Assembly: GCF_014237835.1 (NCBI RefSeq) | Contig: NZ_JACJVI010000012.1 | Span: forward strand, 84,030-148,029 | Origin: Rhizobium sp. AQ_MP | Lineage (GTDB): Bacteria; Pseudomonadota; Alphaproteobacteria; Rhizobiales; Rhizobiaceae | Length of the DNA: 64,000 bases | Direction of reading: 5' to 3' | Part shown: positions 10,386-21,838 of the stretch, piece by piece | How positions within the stretch are numbered: the first letter of the stretch is position 1 | Layout: each line of letters opens with the position of its first letter | Notes under the pieces: model-generated | The model's database searches: none | What the model was told of the DNA's origin: nothing | The model's input: the letters and a program-made list of their open reading frames with translations, nothing else | Made by a program: the position numbers and the translations under genes

Positions 10386-11921
10386 TCAGCCCTCCAGCCC
10401 CGGCAACAGCCCGGCGGAAACAGCCGAAACCAGCGTCCCGTCCGCCACCAGGCGACCGGCGGCCTCGAGATCGGGCGCCATGTAGCGGTCCTCCTCCAGG
10501 GTGGCAACGTGGGCACGCAAGGCGGAGATTACGTTTCGCAGTTCCGGGCTCGTCGTCAGCGGCGCGCGGAATTCCACGCCCTGTCCTGCCGTCAGCGCCT
10601 CGATCCCGATGATCGAGAAGAGGTTGTCGGTCATCTGAAGCAGGCGCCGTGCGCCATGGCAGGCCATCGAGACATGGTCTTCCTGATTGGCGGATGTCGG
10701 CGTCGAATCGACCGAGGCCGGATGCGCCATCTGCTTGTTTTCGCTCATCAGCGCAGCCGACGTAACCTCCGCGATCATCAGACCGGAGTTGAGCCCCGGC
10801 TTCTTGGCGAGGAAGGCCGGCAGCCCGTAGGACAGGGCCGGATCGACCAAGAGCGCGATGCGCCGTTGTGCGATCGCGCCGATTTCGCAGACGGCGATCG
10901 CAATCTGGTCGGCGGCGAAAGCCACCGGCTCGGCGTGGAAGTTACCGCCCGAGACGACGCTCATGTCGGAGAGCACGAGCGGATTGTCGGTGACGGCATT
11001 GGCTTCGATTTCGAGCGTGCGCCCCGCCATGCGCAACAGGTCTAGGCAGGCGCCATCGACCTGCGGCTGGCAGCGGATGCAATAGGGGTCCTGCACCCGC
11101 TCGTCGCCTTCCAGATGGCTTTCCCGGATGACGGAGCCGGAAAGCAGTCCACGCAGGGCCGCTGCCGTATCGATCTGCCCCTTATGGCCACGCAGCGTGT
11201 GAATGTCGGCAGTGAAAGGTGCCGACGAGCCCATTGCGGCATCCGTCGAGAGCGCGCCTGTAATCAGTGCTGCCTGGGCTGCACGATGGGCGCGGAACAG
11301 GCCGGCCAGCGCCAGCGCCGTCGAGGCCTGCGTGCCGTTGATCAACGCCAGACCTTCCTTGGCCGCAAGCACGACGGGCGTCAGCCCCGCGCGCTTCAGC
11401 GCCTCGGCGCCGGAAAGCCGTTCGCCCTTATAGAAAGCCTCCGCCTCGCCCATCATCACAGCGGCCATATGCGCGAGCGGCGCGAGATCACCGGATGCGC
11501 CGACGGAGCCCTTTTCGGGAATGAGTGGGGTGACGCCTTTCTCCAGCATGCTCTCGATGAGGCGAACCAGGTCCAGGCGTACACCCGAGGCGCCACGACC
11601 AAGCGAGATCAGCTTCAGCGCCATGATCAGGCGCACGATATTGGCACCAAGCGGCTGGCCCACGCCGCAGCAATGCGAGAGAATCAGATTGCGCTGCAGC
11701 GTCTCCGTGTCGGCCGCATCGATCTTGATCGAGGCGAGTTTGCCGAAGCCGGTATTGATGCCGTAGACCGGCTCGTTGCCGGCGGCGATTTCCGCAATGC
11801 GGGCGGCAGCCTTCTCGATGCCGGCATCGAAGCTGCGGTCGAGTACGGCGCTTTCGCCGCTCCAATAGATCTCGGCCAGTTCGGCGAGAGAGACGCGGCC
11901 GGGGTGAAGCGTAATGGTCAC
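10386..11921 (-). CDS. hutH: Histidine ammonia-lyase
   Basis: 511-aa HAL that deaminates histidine to urocanate, the first step of the pathway. The MIO-forming Ala-Ser-Gly triad is intact in [15 protein letters not shown]. Other catalytic landmarks are [12 protein letters not shown] (Tyr), SHCCGVGEPL-like [19 protein letters not shown] (Asn), [13 protein letters not shown] (Tyr/Arg) and [11 protein letters not shown] (Glu). It overlaps hutI by 4 bases and is followed one base later by hutG, so translation is likely coupled. Confidence 0.97.
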   Translation of the reverse strand: MTITLHPGRVSLAELAEIYWSGESAVLDRSFDAGIEKAAARIAEIAAGNEPVYGINTGFGKLASIKIDAADTETLQRNLILSHCCGVGQPLGANIVRLIMALKLISLGRGASGVRLDLVRLIESMLEKGVTPLIPEKGSVGASGDLAPLAHMAAVMMGEAEAFYKGERLSGAEALKRAGLTPVVLAAKEGLALINGTQASTALALAGLFRAHRAAQAALITGALSTDAAMGSSAPFTADIHTLRGHKGQIDTAAALRGLLSGSVIRESHLEGDERVQDPYCIRCQPQVDGACLDLLRMAGRTLEIEANAVTDNPLVLSDMSVVSGGNFHAEPVAFAADQIAIAVCEIGAIAQRRIALLVDPALSYGLPAFLAKKPGLNSGLMIAEVTSAALMSENKQMAHPASVDSTPTSANQEDHVSMACHGARRLLQMTDNLFSIIGIEALTAGQGVEFRAPLTTSPELRNVISALRAHVATLEEDRYMAPDLEAAGRLVADGTLVSAVSAGLLPGLEG

Positions 11922-13138
11922 GACAGAATTCCTTTGGTGATGTGGCCGTTCCAGATGCGCTGATGCAGCGGGTTGAAACCGATGCGGTAGACAAGCTCCG
12001 CCGGGCTCTCGACCGACCAGATGTTAAGGTCGGCCCGCTTGCCGACCTCGATGGTGCCGACCGTATCGAGACGCCCGAGCGCGCGGGCGGCATTGCGGGT
12101 CACGCCGAGAAGGCATTCCTCGACCGTCATGTGAAACAACGTGGCCGCCATGTTCATGGTGAGCAGCAGGGAGGTGAGCGGCGAGGTGCCCGGATTGCAG
12201 TCCGTGGCAAGCGCCATGGCCGTTCCATGTTTGCGGAAGAGATCGACCGGCGGCTTCTTCGTCTCACGGATGAAGTAATAGGCGCCGGGCAAGAGCACCG
12301 CGACGCTTCCGGCCTTGGTCATCGCGGAAGCGCCGTCTTCATCGGTGTATTCCAGATGGTCTGCCGACAGCGCCTGATATTCGGAGGCAAGGGCCGCCCC
12401 ATGGAGGTTCGACAGCTGATCCGCATGCAGTTTCACCGGCAGTCCGAGAGACCGAGCCGCATCGAAGACAAGCCGCATCTCCTCAGGCGAAAAGGCGATG
12501 CCTTCGCAGAAGCCGTCCACTGCATCGACCAGTCCCTCCGCATGGGCTGCCTTAAGGCCCGGCAGCACGACCTCGTCGATGAAATCGCGATTGCGCCCCT
12601 TGTAGTCGGTGGGCGTCGCGTGGGCTCCGAGATAGGTCGTGGTGACGGCGATCGCACGCTTGTCGGCGAGCTGTCGGGCCGCTCGCAGCATCTTGAGCTC
12701 GTCATCGACGGTCAGCCCGTAGCCGGATTTGACCTCGACGGTCGTCACGCCCTCGGCGATCAGCGCATCGAGCCGGGAAAGCGTTTGCGAGACAAGCTCC
12801 GCCTCGCTCGCTTCTCGCACCTGGCGCACGGACGAGACGATGCCGCCGCCAGCGCGTGCGATTTCCTCATAGGAGGCGCCGGCAAGACGCATCTCGAATT
12901 CACGTGCCCGATTGCCGGCATGCACCAGATGCGTATGGCAATCGATGAGGCCAGGCGTCACCCACCGTCCCTCGCAGTCGATGACGTCGGCACCGCCGGG
13001 GATCGCGATCTCGTCCGTCTCTCCGACGGCGACGATCCGTCCGCCCTCAATCACCGCCCTGCCATTCTCGATCATGCCGAGCCCTGGCCGCTCGGGTGAC
13101 ATGGTCGCCAGTCGTGCATTGGTGAGGATAGTCGTCAT
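11918..13138 (-). CDS. hutI: Imidazolonepropionase
   Basis: 406-aa amidohydrolase-superfamily enzyme that opens imidazolone propionate to formiminoglutamate. Metal and substrate motifs are [13 protein letters not shown] (HxH), [25 protein letters not shown] and [12 protein letters not shown] (catalytic Asp). It is the third catabolic step. It overlaps hutH by 4 bases at its end and the hutH-like gene by 4 bases at its start, placing all three in one transcription unit. Confidence 0.96.
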   Translation of the reverse strand: MTTILTNARLATMSPERPGLGMIENGRAVIEGGRIVAVGETDEIAIPGGADVIDCEGRWVTPGLIDCHTHLVHAGNRAREFEMRLAGASYEEIARAGGGIVSSVRQVREASEAELVSQTLSRLDALIAEGVTTVEVKSGYGLTVDDELKMLRAARQLADKRAIAVTTTYLGAHATPTDYKGRNRDFIDEVVLPGLKAAHAEGLVDAVDGFCEGIAFSPEEMRLVFDAARSLGLPVKLHADQLSNLHGAALASEYQALSADHLEYTDEDGASAMTKAGSVAVLLPGAYYFIRETKKPPVDLFRKHGTAMALATDCNPGTSPLTSLLLTMNMAATLFHMTVEECLLGVTRNAARALGRLDTVGTIEVGKRADLNIWSVESPAELVYRIGFNPLHQRIWNGHITKGILS

Positions 13139-14643
13139 GTGCCCTCGCTTTCGGACCAGGCTGCCGTCGTCTTCAGGAGTGTTCGGATCTGCTGGATGTC
13201 GCTGTTCAGGGGCCGGTCGTCCCGGTAGAAGGGCACCGCATGGCGGATCCGCTCGTAGATTCGTTGGGTCATCGCAGCCTTGCCCGCCTTGGTAGACTGC
13301 AGGTCATGGGCCTGCGCGGCGGCAGTGAGTTCGATGGCGAGCACCGTTTCGAGATTGTCGAGGATGGCGAGCGCCTTGGCCGCAGCCGGCGTTGCATGGG
13401 TCAGGATGTCTTCCTGCAGCCCGGAGGTGATGCCACCGTCGAGGCTTGCCGGCATCGCGAGCCGGCGGTTTCCGGCGACCAGCGCTGCCGCAGTATACTG
13501 GATGATCATGAAGCCGGATTCGACGCCGCTTCCCGAGGCGAGGAAGGCGGGCAGGCCGCTCACCAGCGGGTTGACCAGCCGGTCGATCCGCCGCTCGGAA
13601 ATGGCGGCGAGTTCGGCTGCGGCCGTCGCCAGATGATCCATGGCAAGGCCAAGGGCGGCACCGACGGCATGCGCCTGCGAATGCACTTTCGGGTCCTGAG
13701 GCGAGCCGCTGACGGCGGGATTGTCGGTGACGCTCGCCAGCTCCCGATCCACGACCGCACGGGCCTCAACGAGCGCATCGCGCACCGCGCCATGCACATG
13801 CGGCACGGCCCTGAGGCTGAGCGGATCCTGCGTCCGCTTGCCCGCAGATTCCGCCAGAAGCGCACTCCCGGCCAGCAATGTCCGCAGATTCTTTCCGACC
13901 TGCTGCAGGCCAGCGGACTTCCGCAGGGAAAGCGGCATTTCCGCAAATGGATCGGTCTGCGCGCCGAGGTTCTCATAACTCATCGCCGCTGACGCATCCG
14001 CCCAGTCGACGAGATGCGCGAGCCTGACGACGGCGAGGGATGCCAGACCGGTGGCGCAGGGTGTGCCGTTGATCAGGCTCAGACCTTCCTTGGCCTGGAG
14101 CACCAGCGGTTTCAGACCGAGCGCTGCCAGCGCGTCCGCGCCCGACACTCGCTTGCCGTCATGACGGCATTCGCCGGACCCGATCAACACGAGCCCGATG
14201 GCCGCGCCATGCGTCAGGTAACCGACAGAACCCCTCGACGGGATCACCGGAAGCATATCGCTATTGAGAAGCGCAATCAGCGTCTCGACGACCTCAGGCC
14301 GGATGCCCGAATAACCATGGGCGAAATTGGCGATCTGAGCCGCCATGATGGCGCGTGTTTCGACCCGCCCAAGCGGCTCACCGACACCACAGGAATGGCT
14401 GAACAGCAGATTGCGGGAGAGTGACGCCTGCTCCTCGCGATCGATGACCACGTCGCAGAGTGCGCCGACACCGGTATTGATGCCATAGCCGCGGATACCC
14501 TGGTCGACCAGGGCATCGACGATCGCGCGGGCATCGAGAATCCGCTGCCGCGCCGTTTCGCTCAAGGCCAGCCTGGCGCCCTCGGCAATGGCAGCGATTG
14601 CATCAGATGTCAGCACCGTATCGAGAGTGATCGTCGGCACCAT
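13135..14643 (-). CDS. HutH paralogue lacking the MIO triad (function unknown)
   Basis: 502-aa member of the aromatic amino acid/histidine ammonia-lyase superfamily. The start at 14643 (MVPTITLDT) is preferred over 14655 because GGAG lies six bases upstream. With this start Tyr53, His83 and the following GSVG fall at the same numbers as in classic HAL. However residues 142-144, which should be Ala-Ser-Gly, are Tyr-Leu-Thr, and the next Asp is His145. The QDPY tyrosine is also Leu (QDPLSLR), while LINGT, the SLR arginine and the QED glutamate remain. It cannot form the MIO electrophile in the usual way, so normal ammonia-lyase chemistry is doubtful. It may be a lyase with another leaving group, such as ergothionase-type chemistry, or a regulatory pseudo-enzyme. 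Overlap with hutI puts it in the hut operon. Confidence 0.85.
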   Translation of the reverse strand: MVPTITLDTVLTSDAIAAIAEGARLALSETARQRILDARAIVDALVDQGIRGYGINTGVGALCDVVIDREEQASLSRNLLFSHSCGVGEPLGRVETRAIMAAQIANFAHGYSGIRPEVVETLIALLNSDMLPVIPSRGSVGYLTHGAAIGLVLIGSGECRHDGKRVSGADALAALGLKPLVLQAKEGLSLINGTPCATGLASLAVVRLAHLVDWADASAAMSYENLGAQTDPFAEMPLSLRKSAGLQQVGKNLRTLLAGSALLAESAGKRTQDPLSLRAVPHVHGAVRDALVEARAVVDRELASVTDNPAVSGSPQDPKVHSQAHAVGAALGLAMDHLATAAAELAAISERRIDRLVNPLVSGLPAFLASGSGVESGFMIIQYTAAALVAGNRRLAMPASLDGGITSGLQEDILTHATPAAAKALAILDNLETVLAIELTAAAQAHDLQSTKAGKAAMTQRIYERIRHAVPFYRDDRPLNSDIQQIRTLLKTTAAWSESEGT

Positions 14644-14686
14644 CAGGCACTCCATCCGCTAAAAACAATTTGCCGGCTAAGGAAAC

Positions 14687-16060
14687 TCATTGCAGGATCC
14701 TCTTCAGCGCACGGGCAAAATAGCTGTCGATGCGTTCCTCGGCCCGGTGGCGACCCTCCTGGACCACGAAGTCTCCACGAACCATCACGTCGCGCACGGC
14801 CTCGCTGCCGAGTGCAAAGATCCAGCGGTCAAGGACCTGGTCGTCCTTGGCCGTGGCGATAAAGGGGTTAGCGCCGTCGAGGACGACAAGATCGGCGCGC
14901 GCGCCGACGCGAATGCCGCTCGTCTTGACACCCGCAGCCTGAGCCCCGCCGGAGAGGCTGGCGTCGATCAGCGTGCGGCCGACCGAGGCTCCGGGACCCG
15001 ACACAAGCCGGTTCCGGCGCCGATCGCGCAGCCGCTGACCATATTCCAGCACGCGCAGCTCCTCCGCCACGGAGGTTGCGACATGGCTGTCCGTGCCGAT
15101 TCCTATGCGTCCGCCTTGGGCCATGAAGTTCGTTGCGGGATAGATCCCGTCGCCGAGATTGGCTTCGGTGGCCGGGCAAAGTCCTGCAACCGCACCGGAT
15201 TTCGCCAGTCGCGCCGTTTCCTCCGCCGTCATATGCGTCGCATGGATGGCACACCAGCGCTCGTCGACCGCAAATTCGTCGAGCAGATAGCTGACCGGGC
15301 GGCGGCCGCTCCAGGCAAGGCAGTCCTCCACCTCCCGTTCCTGCTCGGCGACATGGATATGGATCGGTCCGCCCGTCTGCTCCGCCGAAAGCATGGCACG
15401 CATCTCATCGGGCGTGGCCGCACGCAGCGAATGGATGGCGAGGCCGAGCTCTACCTCGGCAGCTTTGCACGCGGGTGTCAGCCGATCGAGCAGGGTGAGG
15501 AAACTGTCGATATCATGGATGAACGGACGCTGTCCGGCATTGGGCGCAAGCCCACCGAAACCGGAATGGGCATAGAAGACGGGCAGGTGCGTGAGGCCGA
15601 TCCCCGCCGTCTCTGCTGACCGCAGGATACGGCTCGACATTTCGAAGCCGTCAGACCTCCCGACCTCGGTCAAGGCATGGTGGAAATAGTGAAATTCCAC
15701 CACCTGACCAAAGCCACCTTTCAGAAGTTCACTATACAACTTCGTCGCCACGGCTTCGACATCGTCGGGCGACATCTGCCCGACCAGTCGATACATCGTC
15801 TCACGCCAGGTCCAGAAGCTGTCATCGGACGAGCCTGCCTGCTCTGCAAGACCCGCCATGGCGCGCTGAAAAGCGTGAGAATGCAGGTTTTGCAGGGCGG
15901 GAACCACAGGTCCTGCCAGTGTCGTCGAATCCGGCCCACGCACCGTACCGTGCTCGATCGAGGCAATCTTGCCGCTCTGATCGATCCCGATTGTCACATC
16001 GCTTGCCCAGCCTTCGGGCAGGAGCACACGCTCACAGAACAGACTTTGGGAAGCTTTCAT
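14687..16060 (-). CDS. hutF: Formimidoylglutamate deiminase
   Basis: 457-aa amidohydrolase that deaminates formiminoglutamate to N-formylglutamate, feeding HutG. Motifs include VVPALQNLHSHAFQRAM (HxH), VEFHYFHH, LGLAIHSLRA, IHIHVAEQ, AIHATHM and GIGTDSHV (catalytic Asp). Presence of HutF plus HutG defines the five-step route rather than direct formiminoglutamase. It is the first gene of the minus-strand hut operon. The next gene follows after about 43 bases. AAAGG lies about 10 bases before the ATG. Confidence 0.95.
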   Translation of the reverse strand: MKASQSLFCERVLLPEGWASDVTIGIDQSGKIASIEHGTVRGPDSTTLAGPVVPALQNLHSHAFQRAMAGLAEQAGSSDDSFWTWRETMYRLVGQMSPDDVEAVATKLYSELLKGGFGQVVEFHYFHHALTEVGRSDGFEMSSRILRSAETAGIGLTHLPVFYAHSGFGGLAPNAGQRPFIHDIDSFLTLLDRLTPACKAAEVELGLAIHSLRAATPDEMRAMLSAEQTGGPIHIHVAEQEREVEDCLAWSGRRPVSYLLDEFAVDERWCAIHATHMTAEETARLAKSGAVAGLCPATEANLGDGIYPATNFMAQGGRIGIGTDSHVATSVAEELRVLEYGQRLRDRRRNRLVSGPGASVGRTLIDASLSGGAQAAGVKTSGIRVGARADLVVLDGANPFIATAKDDQVLDRWIFALGSEAVRDVMVRGDFVVQEGRHRAEERIDSYFARALKRILQ

Positions 16061-16076
16061 CGCGAAACCTTTGCAA

Positions 16077-16090
16077 GTTGTATAGGCAAC
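16077..16090. promoter_or_regulatory. Candidate HutC operator upstream of hutF
   Basis: A perfect inverted repeat GTTG-N6-CAAC (GTTG TATAGG CAAC) lies 17 bases before the hutF start in the short gap to the polyol kinase gene. HutC/GntR regulators bind short AT-centred palindromes, and this is the only good palindrome in the hut promoter region. The assignment is inference. Confidence 0.4.
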
Positions 16091-16198
16091 ATGGCGGGTT
16101 CAGCGTTTTGACGCAAGAGGGCTTCGACAGGTCTGGCAGTCGAAGTCGAAAATCACCGTCGGGCGAGTGCCGGAATTCCGCTCGGCCTTCGCGAAAGC

Positions 16199-17824
16199 TC
16201 AGATGGCGAGAGGAGTGGCACTCGGCTCGGCGATCCGCGGCGAGGCCAGCAAGGTGAGCTCGTCCCGGTGGCGCATCATCGCCTTGAGCAGGGCGTGGTC
16301 GCGGGAAAGGGCGGCCTGGCGGGTCGGTGACGCTGGGAAATGTCCCATGGCAAACCGCATCTGCCTCCCCGCTTCCGCTGTTGTCGGAAAGGCCCCAGCG
16401 GCGACGGCCGCATGCAGCGCGCAGCCGAGCAGCACGGCGTCGCAATCCGCTGGCACGAAGACATCGCAGCCCGTGGCATCGGCATAGAGCTGGGCCAGCA
16501 GCGGATGGTCCGCGAGCCCGCCGGCCAGCAGCAGCTGCCTCGGGGCTCCGGCGCGTCGCGGCTGATGGTCGAGGATATGCCGGATGCTGCAGGCAAGTGC
16601 CACGCAGCTGCGCCAATAAAGCCTGTGCAGCGAAAGCTCGCTCCGGTCGAGATCCATGCCGGCAATGATGCCCGTCAAAAAGGGATCCGACACCGGTGAC
16701 CGGGTGCCATGCAGATCTGGAAGCACACTGATCGGCAGTCCGAAATCCGGGCCCTCGCCGGCAAGATGCTCGGCAATCGCATCGAGGATTGCCCGGTGGC
16801 GGGCCTTTGTCGGTATGCCGCCAAACGGATGCAGGGAGACGATGTGGTCGAGGAAGGCGCCGGACGCAGATTGACCCGCTTCGGTCAGCCATAGGTCCGC
16901 AATCGCCGCATCGCGGAACCCGCCCCAGCATCCGGCCCCGGATACAGGTTCGCGCGAAAGCCGCACGATGCAGCTCGAGGTTCCCGCAATCAGCACGGCT
17001 TCCGATGACAATGGCACCTCCGGCCGCTCACCTGCCGCAAACAGGCCAACGGTCCCCGCATAGGCATCGATCAGCCCAGGCGCCACGAGGCAGTCCTCGT
17101 CGAGACCCAGTTCACGGGCGCTGATTGTCGAAAGTCGGCCGATCGGTCGGCCCGGCGGTTCGGATTGCAGAGGCAGGCCCGCCCGCTCCATCAGGTCGCC
17201 AAGTCCTATCTTCTTCAGGTAGTCGATTGGAGGCGTACCAGGCGCCTCGGGCGTGTAGCCCCATTTCGAGGCAAGCGCCGAATGGCTGCGCTTTGCCGAT
17301 CCTGTCGCCCGCCAGGTCAGGTAGTCGCAGAGATCGAAGATCTGTCCGCAGGCGGACCAGAGATCGGGTCGGTGGGTCTTCAGCCAAAGCAGCTTGGGGA
17401 TCTGCATCTCGACCGAAAGCCGTCCGCCGAAACGCTCCAGAATGGGGTCGGTAGTTGCATTGCAGGCCTCGGTCTCCGCCAGCGCCCGATGATCCATCCA
17501 GAGGATGGTATCGAGGCCGGCTGCCCCCGTTTCGGAAACGGAAAGTGGTCTGCCGTGATGATCGCGGACGACCAGCGAGCAGGTTGCGTCGAAGCCGATT
17601 GCCAGAACGCTCGCCGCGCCAATGCCACTTTCGGCAAGCGCAGCCTTCACGGCCTCACAGACCGCCGACCAGATTTCCTCGCTGTTCTGCTCCATGTGCT
17701 TGGGGAGGGAGTGGTGAACGCTGATCGGGACGACGCACCGCGCCAGCTGCCGGCCGCTGAGGTCAAATACCCCCGCCCGCGCACTGCCCGTGCCGACATC
17801 CACGGCCAAGAGGTGTTCACGCAT
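16199..17824 (-). CDS. FGGY-family carbohydrate kinase (probable pentulose/ribulose kinase)
   Basis: 541-aa sugar kinase. The N-terminal ATPase-fold half begins VDVGTGSARAGVFD, and IGFDATCSLVVRD is typical of the D-ribulokinase-like FGGY subgroup rather than xylulokinase or glycerol kinase. The C-terminal half has IAGTSSCIV and LLLAGGLADHPLLAQLYAD, the FGGY signature-2 region, with VLLGCALHAAVAAG. It probably phosphorylates a ketose formed from polyol oxidation. It overlaps the HAD phosphatase gene by 8 bases at its start and is the last gene of the polyol operon. The exact substrate is unknown. Confidence 0.85.
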   Translation of the reverse strand: MREHLLAVDVGTGSARAGVFDLSGRQLARCVVPISVHHSLPKHMEQNSEEIWSAVCEAVKAALAESGIGAASVLAIGFDATCSLVVRDHHGRPLSVSETGAAGLDTILWMDHRALAETEACNATTDPILERFGGRLSVEMQIPKLLWLKTHRPDLWSACGQIFDLCDYLTWRATGSAKRSHSALASKWGYTPEAPGTPPIDYLKKIGLGDLMERAGLPLQSEPPGRPIGRLSTISARELGLDEDCLVAPGLIDAYAGTVGLFAAGERPEVPLSSEAVLIAGTSSCIVRLSREPVSGAGCWGGFRDAAIADLWLTEAGQSASGAFLDHIVSLHPFGGIPTKARHRAILDAIAEHLAGEGPDFGLPISVLPDLHGTRSPVSDPFLTGIIAGMDLDRSELSLHRLYWRSCVALACSIRHILDHQPRRAGAPRQLLLAGGLADHPLLAQLYADATGCDVFVPADCDAVLLGCALHAAVAAGAFPTTAEAGRQMRFAMGHFPASPTRQAALSRDHALLKAMMRHRDELTLLASPRIAEPSATPLAI

Positions 17825-18524
17825 CAGTCAGATCTTCCGGTCTCCTCACGCCGAGGACAAAGTGGAGCAGATTCTCCATGGCGTCAAACTGTCCATCCGG
17901 ATGCAGTTTGCCAAGGGATGTCTCGTAGCTGGCATGCTGCGTATGCGAGCCGCCAGTGAAGGCGAGAACCCGCATGCGCGCGGCCTGTGCGGCGCGGATG
18001 CCGGCTGGACTGTCTTCGATGACAAGGCACTGCGATGGCTGAAATCCCATCTGCCGCGCCGCATGCAGGAAAAGATCCGGGGCCGGCTTGCCGTTTTCCA
18101 CCATGGTGGCGCTGAAGATATGGGGCGCCAGCCGCGTGAGGAGGCCCGTCACCGAAAGCGAGAGCTCGATCCGTTCCCGCTGGCTCGATGACGCCACACA
18201 ACAAGCAACTCCCGCAGCCTTCAGGCTGTCGATGGCGGCCGCCACGCCAGCTACAGGCTTCAGTTCGGAACGGAAGCGGGCGTAGAGCACTTCGCGCATG
18301 TTGGCGAGAAAGGGTGGGTCGATTTCGATGCCGAATTCGGAGCGCACGACCTTTGCCAGAGATCCTAGGCTTCGACCAAGAAAACGGTCCGCTGCCTCGT
18401 CGGTCGAAAGCGAGATCCCCTTTTCTGCGAGCGCCTCGACCAGAACCTCCAGCGCAATCCCCTCGCTGTCGACGAGAACGCCGTCACAGTCGAAGATCAC
18501 AAGGCGGATCGGCTGCGGGTCCAT
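17817..18524 (-). CDS. HAD-superfamily phosphatase (HAD-IA, PGM-like)
   Basis: 235-aa haloacid-dehalogenase-fold hydrolase. Motif I is VIFDCDGVLVDSE, motif II is VASSS, motif III Lys is in GKPAPDLFLHAA and motif IV is VIEDSPAGIRAA; the cap domain is the alpha-helical beta-PGM/gph type. It probably dephosphorylates a sugar phosphate made or misrouted in polyol catabolism. ATG at 18524 is preferred over GTG at 18530 because GAGTG precedes it. It sits between the mannitol dehydrogenase gene and the kinase gene, both nearly abutting. Confidence 0.85.
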   Translation of the reverse strand: MDPQPIRLVIFDCDGVLVDSEGIALEVLVEALAEKGISLSTDEAADRFLGRSLGSLAKVVRSEFGIEIDPPFLANMREVLYARFRSELKPVAGVAAAIDSLKAAGVACCVASSSQRERIELSLSVTGLLTRLAPHIFSATMVENGKPAPDLFLHAARQMGFQPSQCLVIEDSPAGIRAAQAARMRVLAFTGGSHTQHASYETSLGKLHPDGQFDAMENLLHFVLGVRRPEDLTDA

Positions 18525-18530
18525 GATCAC

Positions 18531-20015
18531 TCAGCTGGCAAGGGTTCCGTCGATGTAGCGCTGGAGCGTAGCGGCGGTGCCATGGCTGCGCAAGCTGCCG
18601 ATGGCTTCGTCGAAACGCTTGCGGAACTGGGGATTGCTTCCGACGGCGCCAAAGATGTCGGTAATGCCGATAAACTCCTGCGCATTCCCGCGCGACGCAA
18701 GTGCCGCTGAATGCAGCCGTTCGGCACTTGGGTCGTTGAAGGCAATCGCCTTGCCGCCGTCGCTCTCGCCCTCGAAATAACGGCACCATAGGGCCGAGAC
18801 GAGCGCCAGACCCTGAACATCAAGCCCCTTGGCCAGTCGGTCGGCTGTCGAGGGCAGAATGAATTTCGGCTGGCGGTTCGACCCGTCCTGCGCAAGGCGC
18901 GGAATGGTGTCGCCGATCTTCGGGTTCGAGAATCGGGTCTCGATCAGCGAGAAATAGTCCTGCAGGCTGGTATTCGGGACAGGCGGCACGACAGGAATGA
19001 TCTCGTCATTTTCCAGCTTCGCCAGAAAGGCGCGGATCAAGGGATTTTCCATGGACTCATGCACGAAGTGGATGTCCATCAGCGCCGCCGGATAGGCGAT
19101 CGCCGCATGGCCGCCATTGAGGATCCGGAGTTTCATCAACTCGTAAGGGGCGACATCGGGAACGAAGGTAACCCCGACATCCTCAAGCGCGGGTCGTCCG
19201 AGCGGGAACTTGTCTTCCAGAACCCACTGCTTGAAGCCTTCGCAGAACACCGGCCAGCCGTCTTCGATGCCGTAGGCGTCGCGGGTCATGTCGATCTCCC
19301 GTTGTCCGGTCGCCGGCGTGATCCGGTCCACCATCGAATTCGGGAAGGCGACGTTGTGGTGGATCCAGTCGGCGATTTCAGGATCGGACAGTCGCGCAAG
19401 TCCGCAGACGGTCGCTTCGGTGACCTCGCCATTGCCGGGGATATTGTCGCAGCACATGACGGTAAAGGCCGGAATCCCGGCTGCCTTGCGAGCTTTCAAG
19501 CCAGCAATAATCAGGCCGAAGACCGTCTTCGGATGGTCTGGATCACTGGCATCTCCAACGATCGCGGGATGGGTGGGATCAAACTTTCCGGTCGCGGCAT
19601 CGATGAAATAGCCGCCCTCCGTGATGGTCAGCGACACAATGCGGATCTCCGGCGAAGCCAGTGTTGCGATGATCCGGTCGAAATCCGGTGCCGTGATAAC
19701 ATCGAGCATCGGGCCGGTGATCGTCGCAGCGGAACGATCGATGTCCTGTTCGACCACGGTCGTCAGAAAATCCTGTGCCTTCAGCGTGTCACGCATGCGC
19801 TTGTCGGACGGCATCACACCGGCACCAATGATGCCCCAATCGAGGTCGCGCCCCTGGTTGAACAGCTCGTGCAGATAGATCGCCATATGGGCGCGGTGAA
19901 AATTGCCGACGCCGAAATGCAGGATTCCGGGACGGATCTCGTTGCGACGATAGCGGGGCAGGGAGGCCCGGTCGCCGATGTCGGCAAGAGTTGCAAGCGA
20001 GAGTTTGGTCGTCAT
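18531..20015 (-). CDS. mtlK: Mannitol 2-dehydrogenase (polyol-specific long-chain dehydrogenase)
   Basis: 494-aa polyol-specific long-chain dehydrogenase that oxidises D-mannitol (or D-arabinitol) to the ketose with NAD. The N-terminal Rossmann part contains ILHFGVGNFHRAHMA (dinucleotide-binding/substrate region), and the middle contains TVMCCDNIPGNGE and FPNSMVDRITPAT. The catalytic Lys block is in LKLRILNGGHAAIAY (seen here as MKLRILNGGHAA). AAGGAATG precedes the start. It follows the sorbitol dehydrogenase gene by 36 bases in the same transcription unit. Confidence 0.93.
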   Translation of the reverse strand: MTTKLSLATLADIGDRASLPRYRRNEIRPGILHFGVGNFHRAHMAIYLHELFNQGRDLDWGIIGAGVMPSDKRMRDTLKAQDFLTTVVEQDIDRSAATITGPMLDVITAPDFDRIIATLASPEIRIVSLTITEGGYFIDAATGKFDPTHPAIVGDASDPDHPKTVFGLIIAGLKARKAAGIPAFTVMCCDNIPGNGEVTEATVCGLARLSDPEIADWIHHNVAFPNSMVDRITPATGQREIDMTRDAYGIEDGWPVFCEGFKQWVLEDKFPLGRPALEDVGVTFVPDVAPYELMKLRILNGGHAAIAYPAALMDIHFVHESMENPLIRAFLAKLENDEIIPVVPPVPNTSLQDYFSLIETRFSNPKIGDTIPRLAQDGSNRQPKFILPSTADRLAKGLDVQGLALVSALWCRYFEGESDGGKAIAFNDPSAERLHSAALASRGNAQEFIGITDIFGAVGSNPQFRKRFDEAIGSLRSHGTAATLQRYIDGTLAS

Positions 20016-20051
20016 GGGTGCATTCCTTGGCTTGGGAAACAGGGGGAACCG

Positions 20052-20827
20052 TCAGCTCATCCAGTTTCCGCCGTCGACATTGTAGGTCTGGGCAACGATG
20101 TAGTCGGCTTCCGCCGAGGCGAGGAAGATCGCCATGCCGGTCAGATCTTCGGCCCGGCCCATTCGACCGAAGGGAACCGCCTCACCGACCAGCTTCTTCT
20201 TTTCGCCAAGCGGACGGTTTTCATACTTGGCGAAAAGCGCATCCACCTCGTCCCACATCTCGCTGCCGACGACGCCGGGCGCGATCCCGTTGACGTTGAT
20301 CCCGTGCTTGATGAGGTTGAGGCCTGCCGATTGGGTCAGCGAAATGACAGCAGCCTTTGAAGCACAGTACACGCCGACGAGTGCTTCGCCGCGTCGTCCC
20401 GCCTGGCTTGCCATGTTGATGATCTTGCCCCCGCGCCCCTGGGCAATCATCTGGCGCGCCACGGCTTGCATGGTAAAGAGCGACCCTCCGACATTAATGT
20501 CGAAGACCCGCTGATAGCTCTTGCGGGTAATCTCGACGATGGGCGCAAGATCGAAGATCGCCGCATTGTTGACGAGGATATCGATGCCGCCGGCACGTTC
20601 GACACAGGCAGCAATCGCTGCATCGATCGACTCTTGATCAGAGACGTCGATCCTCACAGCATATGCCGAAGGACCGATCTCGGCCGCCGTCGCCGAGGCC
20701 CGTTCGAAATCGATATCGGCGATTGCGACTGCCGCGACGCCCTCGCGAACATAGGCTTCCGCAAAGGCGCGACCAATACCGCGAGCCGAACCGGTGATGA
20801 TTGCGGATTTTCCCTGAAGTCTACCGG

Positions 20828-20831
<4 letters not shown>
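20052..20831 (-). CDS. smoS: Sorbitol (L-iditol/galactitol) dehydrogenase, SDR family
   Basis: 259-aa short-chain dehydrogenase/reductase. NAD-binding motif [13 protein letters not shown], acidic ADID after beta-2 (NAD rather than NADP preference), NNAAIF, catalytic Ser in MASQAG and YCASK with Tyr and Lys are visible. The C-terminal VDGGNWMS matches SmoS/PolS sorbitol dehydrogenases of Rhodobacter and rhizobia, which oxidise D-glucitol to fructose. Four-base overlap with the ATPase gene couples it to the transporter. Confidence 0.92.
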
Positions 20832-21826
<995 letters not shown>

Positions 21827-21838
21827 GGTCGGGTTTCC

